Assembly (NCBI RefSeq): GCF_002088945.1
Contig: NZ_NCSU01000003.1
Location: forward strand, 1-64,000
Source: Henriciella pelagia
GTDB taxonomy: Bacteria > Pseudomonadota > Alphaproteobacteria > Caulobacterales > Hyphomonadaceae
Direction: 5' to 3'
DNA length: 64,000 nucleotides
This document shows positions 58,946 to 64,000 of the stretch, piece after piece. The stretch's first letter is position 1; each line of letters opens with the position of its first letter. Made by a program: the position numbers and the translations under genes. The notes beneath the pieces are model-generated. The model saw only the letters and a program-made list of their open reading frames with translations, searched no databases and was not told the DNA's origin.

Positions 58946-61051
58946 ATGTTCCGCTATCTGGCCGCCGCACCCATCGCTCTCATCGCTGCCTCGCCAGCTC
59001 TCGCAGACCCTGAACCTGATGCCCGTCAGGACACTATCATCGTCACTGGCCAGTATCTCTACACAGACCAGGTCAATGCGCTGCGCACGCCCACCCCGAT
59101 CATCGACGTGCCGCAGAGCCTCTCCATCATCACGGCCGACCAGATCGCCGAGCAGGGCTTCGATTCCATCGGCGACATCATCGACTACACCCCCGGCGTG
59201 AACACCTCGCAGGGTGAGGGCCACCGCGATTCCATCGTCTTTCGCGGCGTGCGCTCGACGGCGGACTTCTTCATCGATGGCATGCGCGACGACGTCCAGT
59301 ATTACCGCCCGCTCTACAATCTCGAACAGGTCGAGATCCTGCGCGGCCCGAACGCGCTGATGTTCGGACGCGGCGGCACGGGCGGCATCCTCAACCGCGT
59401 CACCAAGAAGGGCGTGCTCGGCGAAACCTTTGCCGGCTATCAGGCGAGCGTCGACACCTTTGGCGGCTACGCGCTGCAGGCTGACGCCAACTATTCCGCC
59501 TCCGACACCTCAGCCTTCCGCCTCAACGCCATGTATGAGAGCCTCGAAAACCACCGCGACTTCTTCGATGGCGAGCGCATCGGCCTCAACCCGACCGCCA
59601 AATTCCAGCTCAGCCCGCGCACCGTCCTGAACCTGTCCTACGAATATGCAGACCATGAGCGCTTCATCGATCGCGGTATCCCGACCGGCGCCGATGGCCG
59701 CCCGGTCGAAGCGTTCGAGAACATCGTCTTCGGCGACGCGGACATCAACAAGACCGAGCTTGAGGCTCATCTCTTGCGCGCCTCGCTGCAGCATGAATTC
59801 TCCGACAGCCTCAAGGGCAATTTCAGCGCCTTCTATGGCGACTATGACAAGCTCTACCAGAATTTCTACGCCTCGGCCTATGACGCGGTGGCCACGCCGA
59901 CAGAGGTCACGCTGGACGGCTATGTCGATACGACCCAGCGCCAGAACCTGATCCTGTCGGGCAATCTTGTCGGCGAGTTTACGACCGGCGCGTTTGGCCA
60001 CACCGTCATTTTCGGCGCCGAATATATCGACACCTCTTCCGACCAGGACCGCTACAATTCCTTCTGGAGCACCAGCCTCGACGACACCGAGACCTTCTCC
60101 ATCATGCGCCCGCTCAATCTGCGCGGCGGTATCGGCGTGAATGCGGATGGGCTCGCCACGATCAATGATTTTTCCGTCGATATCAGCGACGATACCCGCG
60201 TCGGCATCGACGTCTTCTCCGCCTACATCCAGGACGAGATCGAGATATCCGAAAAACTCGACGTCATCCTCGGCGCGCGCTTCGACAGCTTCGATATCGA
60301 GGTCAACAATGTCGTCGCCAATGAGACCCGCTCGCGCAAGGATGAGGAAATCTCGCCCCGGCTTGGCCTTGTCTACAAGCCGCAGGAGAACATCTCCCTC
60401 TATGCCAGCTATAGCGAGACCTTCCTGCCGCGCAGCGGGGAGCAGTTCGCCAATATCAACGGCGCCAACAATGCGCTCGATCCGGACACGTTCACCAATC
60501 TCGAGGCGGGCCTCAAATGGGATTTCGTCCGCGGCCTCAGCCTCACCGCCGCTGTCTTCGAGATCGAGCAGAGCTCGCCGCAGCCTGCCGACAATGACCC
60601 GTCCACGCTGGACGTCATCGATTCCGAGATTACCGGCTTCGAAGCCCAGCTGCGCGGCCAGCTCACCGAGGACTGGTTCATCTCTGCGGGATATTCTTAC
60701 CTCGATGGCGAGCAGGTCAGCCGCACCGGTCCGACCGGCCTTCGCCCGCGCGAGCTGCCGGAAAACATGGCCTCGCTGTGGAACACCTACAAAGTCACAG
60801 ACCGCTTCGGCCTCGGCCTCGGCGTGACCTGGCAGGACGACAGCTTCATCGACAATGGCAACACCGCCGTGCTGCCAAGCTATGCCCGCGTCGATGCGGC
60901 AGCCTTCTATGACGTGTCGGACACGCTGCGCGTGCAGCTCAATGTCGAGAATCTCGCTGACGAGCTCTACTTCCCGAACGCCCACTCCAACCACCAGGTC
61001 ACCGTCGGCGCACCGCTCAACGCAAAACTCACCGTTCGCGGCCGGTTCTAA
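58946..61051 (+). CDS. TonB-dependent siderophore receptor
   Basis: 701 residues. The signal peptide (MFRYLAAAPIALIAASPALA) is followed by DTIIVTGQYLYTDQ (TonB-box-like), the plug (TPIIDVPQSLSIITADQIAE, FIDGMRDDVQYYRPLYNLEQ, VEILRGPNALMFGRGGTGG) and a barrel with the FhuA/FhuE/catechol-receptor style. The C-terminus ends ...NAKLTVRGRF. It transports ferric siderophores across the outer membrane. Likely Fur-controlled. Translation appears linked to a short leader. No biosynthesis or inner-membrane transporter genes are next to it. Confidence 0.95.
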   Translation: MFRYLAAAPIALIAASPALADPEPDARQDTIIVTGQYLYTDQVNALRTPTPIIDVPQSLSIITADQIAEQGFDSIGDIIDYTPGVNTSQGEGHRDSIVFRGVRSTADFFIDGMRDDVQYYRPLYNLEQVEILRGPNALMFGRGGTGGILNRVTKKGVLGETFAGYQASVDTFGGYALQADANYSASDTSAFRLNAMYESLENHRDFFDGERIGLNPTAKFQLSPRTVLNLSYEYADHERFIDRGIPTGADGRPVEAFENIVFGDADINKTELEAHLLRASLQHEFSDSLKGNFSAFYGDYDKLYQNFYASAYDAVATPTEVTLDGYVDTTQRQNLILSGNLVGEFTTGAFGHTVIFGAEYIDTSSDQDRYNSFWSTSLDDTETFSIMRPLNLRGGIGVNADGLATINDFSVDISDDTRVGIDVFSAYIQDEIEISEKLDVILGARFDSFDIEVNNVVANETRSRKDEEISPRLGLVYKPQENISLYASYSETFLPRSGEQFANINGANNALDPDTFTNLEAGLKWDFVRGLSLTAAVFEIEQSSPQPADNDPSTLDVIDSEITGFEAQLRGQLTEDWFISAGYSYLDGEQVSRTGPTGLRPRELPENMASLWNTYKVTDRFGLGLGVTWQDDSFIDNGNTAVLPSYARVDAAAFYDVSDTLRVQLNVENLADELYFPNAHSNHQVTVGAPLNAKLTVRGRF

Positions 61052-61071
61052 GGCCGCTCCATGACAGCTTG

Positions 61072-61129
61072 CGCCCTCATCCTGAGTGAAGCCTGTGCCC
61101 GCGAAGGCGGGTAGCGAAGGATGAGGGCG
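61072..61129. repeat. 12-bp inverted repeat after the siderophore receptor
   Basis: CGCCCTCATCCT (61072-61083) and its exact complement (61118-61129) enclose an inner CCCGC-GAAG-GCGGG stem. The half-units belong to the CCTCATCCTGAG dispersed family. It may end the receptor transcript, though the T-run is missing. Confidence 0.7.
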
Positions 61130-61199
61130 TATCTGACCCGTTAGAGCATGGGCCCGGTTGGCTATGGGCGACAAGCGCGACAGCTGCTAAAATGCGCCC

Positions 61200-61475
61200 A
61201 TGTCTTACGATGTCAGCTGCGAAGACCTGGTGCTCTGCGTCAATGACGGCCCGAACCATGTGACCGGCGAACCCGTCCCGCTGGTGCGCGGCGAGACTTA
61301 CCGCGTCTATTACGTCTTTGAGTATATGTGCCCGTGCGGGCGTTCCGACGCGCTCATCGATGTCGGGGTTGGCTGGGCCTGGTGCCAGTCGCGTTTCCGC
61401 CTCCTGCCGAAACCGAAGAAACGCGTCGAAACCCGCAAGACAGAAGCGCCCAGAGAGATCGAGAAAGTGTCATAG
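61200..61475 (+). CDS. Small protein with paired cysteines, unknown function
   Basis: 91 residues, cytoplasmic. Starts MSYDVSCEDLVLCVNDGP, has YVFEYMCPCGRSDALID (CPCG), and ends in a Lys/Arg-rich tail (PKPKKRVETRKTEAPREIE). The pattern (short beta-rich fold, GETYRVYYVFEYM) resembles small phage-derived or phage-tail accessory proteins often stranded in alphaproteobacterial genomes, but I cannot name the family. No ribosome site is clear. Confidence 0.65.
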   Translation: MSYDVSCEDLVLCVNDGPNHVTGEPVPLVRGETYRVYYVFEYMCPCGRSDALIDVGVGWAWCQSRFRLLPKPKKRVETRKTEAPREIEKVS

Positions 61476-61857
61476 CGACCGCCCCTCGATGCCAGTGCGC
61501 TGATTCAAGCAAGAAAAAGGCCGGGCACGTCGCGGCGGGCCGTCGCCAGCCTCCTGAAAAGACTCTCACCAGACACGTTCCCAGGCGCCGGGATTCCCCA
61601 GAAAGGGAGAAAATTGTAATAAAATCCGGGGTTTGCAAAGGTTGGTGATCGCGTAAAACTCTCCTTCGAGTGCTGGAACTTGCACTCAGGGGCAATGGGA
61701 CAAAAAAAGCTCCTGGGGACTGGCAGCCGGTTTCGGTCATTGTCGCTACACACTCTTGCCTGAGCAGACAGGCCGAGGGGCGCCGCCTCGGTGCGGCGCA
61801 GCAGTCGCAGCGCGATGTCTGACGGTCGCACTCCCCCGGCGCAGTGGAGTGACTTGA
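61476..61857. other. 382-nt gap ahead of the spore-coat-U-like gene
   Basis: No gene is supported here. It holds an AT-rich patch (61600-61640), a GAGTGC/GCACTC hairpin (61668-61687) and a GC-rich stem near 61778-61798. This is most likely the promoter and leader of the gene that starts at 61858. Confidence 0.5.
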
Positions 61858-62433
61858 ATGAAAAGACTGGTTTTTGCATCGGTGGCCGCGCTTGCCATGG
61901 TTGGCACCGCATCCGCAGACTTCATCGATGCGAGTGATGGCGGCACGGCAGAGCTGACGATCGAAATCACCGGCACGGTGGAAGAGATCTGCGGCATCAC
62001 GGCGTCGGGCACGACGCTGCAATTTGATTATGGCGAACTTGCCGGCACCACGGGCACTGTGCCTGGCGGCGTGAGCTTCGGCCTCGTCTGCAACGCGGCA
62101 GCCGGCGCGACCGTCGGCGTCTCATCGGCCAATAATGGCTACCTGCTGCGCAATGGCACGGAAACCGGTCCGGGCAACCAGATCCCTTACTCCTTCGACC
62201 TCGACAAGGGCGATGATGAGTTCTCCTACGCCCTCGGCACCCGGCCAGAATCGCTGACCAGCGACCGCACCTATCCGATTGCCGGCTCTGCAGAACTGCG
62301 CCAGGGCCGCGAAGTCGGTGCCTATATCGTCGTCGATGGCGTCAAGGGCCCGGACTTCCAGGGCGCGCCGACCACGACCGTGTTCGCTGGCGACTATTCC
62401 GACATCATCACCCTGTCGCTGACCGCCAACTAG
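61858..62433 (+). CDS. Secreted spore coat U-like (pilin-type) protein
   Basis: 191 residues. The signal peptide (MKRLVFASVAALAMVGTASA) leads to a beta-rich domain with two Cys (EEICGITA, FGLVCNAAA; likely disulfide), YSFDLDKGDD, and the signature end FAGDYSDIITLSLTAN. This is the pattern of the SCPU/Csu pilin-like domain, whose members usually sit in operons with a chaperone and usher. None of those genes is next to it here. GGAG precedes the ATG. Confidence 0.8.
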   Translation: MKRLVFASVAALAMVGTASADFIDASDGGTAELTIEITGTVEEICGITASGTTLQFDYGELAGTTGTVPGGVSFGLVCNAAAGATVGVSSANNGYLLRNGTETGPGNQIPYSFDLDKGDDEFSYALGTRPESLTSDRTYPIAGSAELRQGREVGAYIVVDGVKGPDFQGAPTTTVFAGDYSDIITLSLTAN

Positions 62434-62457
62434 GCGCAGCGGGCAGGACAGGACATG

Positions 62458-62488
62458 GGCCGGTCTCCCTTTGGGGGCCGGCCTTTTT
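62458..62488 (+). terminator. Intrinsic terminator of the SCPU-like gene
   Basis: GGCCGG (62458-62463) with CCGGCC (62478-62483), stem extendable by CTCCC/GGGGG, then TTTTT. It ends the SCPU transcript. Confidence 0.9.
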
Positions 62489-62666
62489 CATGCACGCCAG
62501 AGGGGCGAGCCCGCTCGCAGCCCCGCCTCATCCGCCCTCTGCAATCGCCTGCAACTTTTGCCGGTGCCGTTGAGTTATGGCATACTGAGAGGGCGCTTCA
62601 GCTGTCCGGCGCAGGCCGGTCAACGCTGGCGCTGCTCTGACTTCAGACAGAAATGGAGGCTGACAC

Positions 62667-62846
62667 ATGATGATCAACAAGCTCGAAGACCGAATCTCGC
62701 GGACCGATGAACGCATCCACCGCGCGCAGGCCAGCACGGCCAAGCACGACCCGAAGCTCGGCCTGTTCCTGCGGTCGGGCCTGAAAAAGTTCCGCCAGCA
62801 GCGTCTTGAAGACCTGCGCAAGCTGATGCGTCAACGCCCGCAATAG
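62667..62846 (+). CDS. Small basic helical protein
   Basis: 59 residues, start ATG 62667 with ATGGAGGC upstream (a second ATG at 62670). Very charged and helical (MMINKLEDRISRTDERIHRA, then KFRQQRLEDLRKLMRQRPQ). No Cys, no hydrophobic core for a membrane. It could bind nucleic acid or act in a complex. No family recognised. The ribosome site supports that it is real. Confidence 0.6.
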   Translation: MMINKLEDRISRTDERIHRAQASTAKHDPKLGLFLRSGLKKFRQQRLEDLRKLMRQRPQ

Positions 62847-62869
62847 GGCAGGCCGCATCCACTCCCCGC

Positions 62870-62898
62870 TCACCCCGGCGAAGGCCGGGGTCTCGTGC
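62870..62898 (-). repeat. 29-nt dispersed palindrome
   Basis: Reverse complement of the unit at 2365-2393 with one mismatch. It separates the small helical protein from the convergent gene that follows. Confidence 0.85.
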
Positions 62899-62906
62899 GG
62901 CAAGCC

Positions 62907-64000
62907 TTATTTCACGCTCCAGTTCTTCGGCAGTGGCCCCATGCCTTGCCGGGCACGCATGATATTGATCCGCTCGCGCTGGGTCTTGGCGTAAAACTCC
63001 GCGCTGGGGATCGTCAGGTCATACCATTCATGGAAAGGCCGTGACCGGGTCTTCAGGAAGGTGCGCAAGCCTTCTGCATCCCAGTTATATCCATGCGCAT
63101 TGCCGTTCTGACCATAGTCGAGGATCGCCCTGACATTCGCGTTCCCGAAGTCGATTTCGCTCTCCATCACAAAGTCGACCGTAACTTCATAGGTCCGCCG
63201 GTCGACGCGGATCAGCACGAATTCCGGCCCGTCCGTGGTGTAGGCCTGGGCATAGAACCCATTGCCCCAATAGGCTTCGGCATAGGAGTTGCCATTGCGC
63301 CAGCCAGCATTGTTCATCTCGTAATACCGGTCGACGACGTCGTCCGCCGTAAAGGTCCGCCCGCCGCTCCTGAAGGTCCTCTCCAGGTGGAAGTCGCGGT
63401 TGAGGATGACCGGGTCGCCCATATTCACGCCGAGCCGTTCGGTGACATCCCAGACCGCCCAGAAGTCGCGCACCGTTTTCATCATCCGCTCTGCGCGCGC
63501 AAAGTCCGGTGACGAGCGGCCAATCTCCTGCCCATAGGCGGCAAGCCAGTCTTCGGCCTGCCTGATCTGCTCCAGGCCGGTCGATGTGAAAGCGGAAAAC
63601 TCGAAGGCCGATCTCAGCACCTCGGCGCGGTCCGGATGCACGCCGGACGCAATGCTGAACATGAACATGGCATTGTCGTAATTGTCGTTGCGCCGCCAGA
63701 TCGGCTTCGGTCCCACCACGTCCGGAACACGCGTCGCATTGGTGGTGAAGGCCAGGGCGCAGGACAGGGTGAGTTTCGGGCCTGCGGGCGCTTCACGCAC
63801 CTCGGCCATCACCGCATCCATTCCCGAGCGCTCGGACAGCCGGCCGAGATCACCAGCATACTGCCGGCAGCGGCTGACGTGGCACTCATAGGGTTGGCCC
63901 GCGCACGATGCGAAGATGGGCGATGAGACGGCATATGTAATAAGCTTGGCGCCAACGGCCGAATTGCCCGCGAAATAGGCCTCCCACAGCTGCCTTGACG
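62907..64000 (-). CDS. Hypothetical protein, 5' end cut by the window edge
   Basis: At least 364 residues; the frame continues to 64000 with no start codon in view, so the N-terminus is missing. Cys residues near the visible N-terminus (FASCAGQPYECHVSRCRQY) suggest a disulfide-rich or exported protein. Later segments include LAFTTNATRVPDVVGPKPIW, FTADDVVDRYYEMNNAGWRN, and DLTIPSAEFYAKTQRERINI. The function is unknown. An ATG at 63821 lies inside the reading frame but after clearly continuous coding. Confidence 0.75.
   Translation of the reverse strand, partial: SRQLWEAYFAGNSAVGAKLITYAVSSPIFASCAGQPYECHVSRCRQYAGDLGRLSERSGMDAVMAEVREAPAGPKLTLSCALAFTTNATRVPDVVGPKPIWRRNDNYDNAMFMFSIASGVHPDRAEVLRSAFEFSAFTSTGLEQIRQAEDWLAAYGQEIGRSSPDFARAERMMKTVRDFWAVWDVTERLGVNMGDPVILNRDFHLERTFRSGGRTFTADDVVDRYYEMNNAGWRNGNSYAEAYWGNGFYAQAYTTDGPEFVLIRVDRRTYEVTVDFVMESEIDFGNANVRAILDYGQNGNAHGYNWDAEGLRTFLKTRSRPFHEWYDLTIPSAEFYAKTQRERINIMRARQGMGPLPKNWSVK

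Noticed and set aside
59510-61174. Long open frame (554 codons) opposite the siderophore receptor
   Set aside because: High GC makes long antisense frames common. The receptor frame has a signal peptide, plug motifs and a C-terminal aromatic-type ending; the opposite one has none.
61200-61475. Part of a prophage
   Set aside because: One small protein with a faint phage-like look, and no integrase, capsid, terminase or tail genes nearby.
1-64000. tRNA, rRNA, tmRNA, RNase P RNA or SRP RNA
   Set aside because: I scanned gaps for T-loop and conserved-core strings and found none with a supporting fold. A covariance-model search would settle it.

Overview
The window looks like ordinary chromosome of a GC-rich alphaproteobacterium, most likely a marine or aquatic member of the Hyphomonadaceae or a close relative. 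The reasons are the dnaX-ybaB-recR block, the DUF1476 F1-ATPase zeta-type protein, a TIGR02301-type protein, three large TonB-dependent receptors, many small lipoproteins, and dispersed palindromic repeats of the type common in this group. I see no rRNA, tRNA, CRISPR array, transposase, integrase or phage module. The placement is an inference from gene content; no marker gene was aligned.

Layout. 1-4.7 kb: a glutathione-transferase-like lipoprotein, an AT-richer orphan membrane protein followed by palindromes, a secreted CSC protein and a photolyase of the bacterial cryptochrome/photolyase-related family. 4.8-7.5 kb: dnaX-ybaB-recR. 7.7-12.6 kb: GST, PQQ-type sugar dehydrogenase and TonB receptor 1, all on the minus strand. 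12.8-14.5 kb: queC-queE-queD for queuosine precursor synthesis. 14.5-23.7 kb: mostly minus-strand metabolic and envelope genes (pirin, MscS, two SDRs, CDP-alcohol transferase, MpaB-like oxygenase, nitronate-monooxygenase-like enzyme, double retropepsin). 23.7-30 kb: Nudix, patatin, rsmD, tadA, beta-barrel protein, TauE, Nudix, PepSY. 30.1-33.4 kb: a BlaI/BlaR1-like pair with a duplicated operator and a divergent DUF2270 membrane protein. 33.7-38 kb: DEAD helicase, rpsD, ppk2, a GIN-domain protein and a lipoprotein. 38-43.2 kb: metallophosphoesterase, TonB receptor 2 and rimO. 43.4-50.5 kb: envelope proteins, grxD, DUF1476, purC-purS and icd. 50.6-58.8 kb: a gluzincin-like protease, trmJ, a flavoprotein, and two divergent regulator/target pairs (WYL with GST; MmyB-like with a membrane protein). 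58.9-64 kb: TonB siderophore receptor 3 with Fur-like repeats and a leader peptide, a lone spore-coat-U-like protein, and an edge-truncated protein.

How the genes work together. Information processing is covered by dnaX, recR, rsmD, tadA, rimO, trmJ, rpsD and the que operon. Nutrient capture is covered by three TonB receptors, one next to a secreted metallophosphoesterase and one under probable iron control. Envelope sensing is represented by the M56/BlaI pair.

The most unusual items are the M56/BlaI locus with a charged coiled-coil sensor instead of a penicillin-binding domain, a tiny lipoprotein frame whose lipobox cysteine codon is TGA, a hairpin that encloses the start codon of another small lipoprotein, a leader peptide at the iron-type receptor, a photolyase that seems to lack its iron-sulfur ligands, and a QueD-like protein with Tyr at the usual catalytic Cys. 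I found no multi-gene defense or mobile system that I would call new with confidence.
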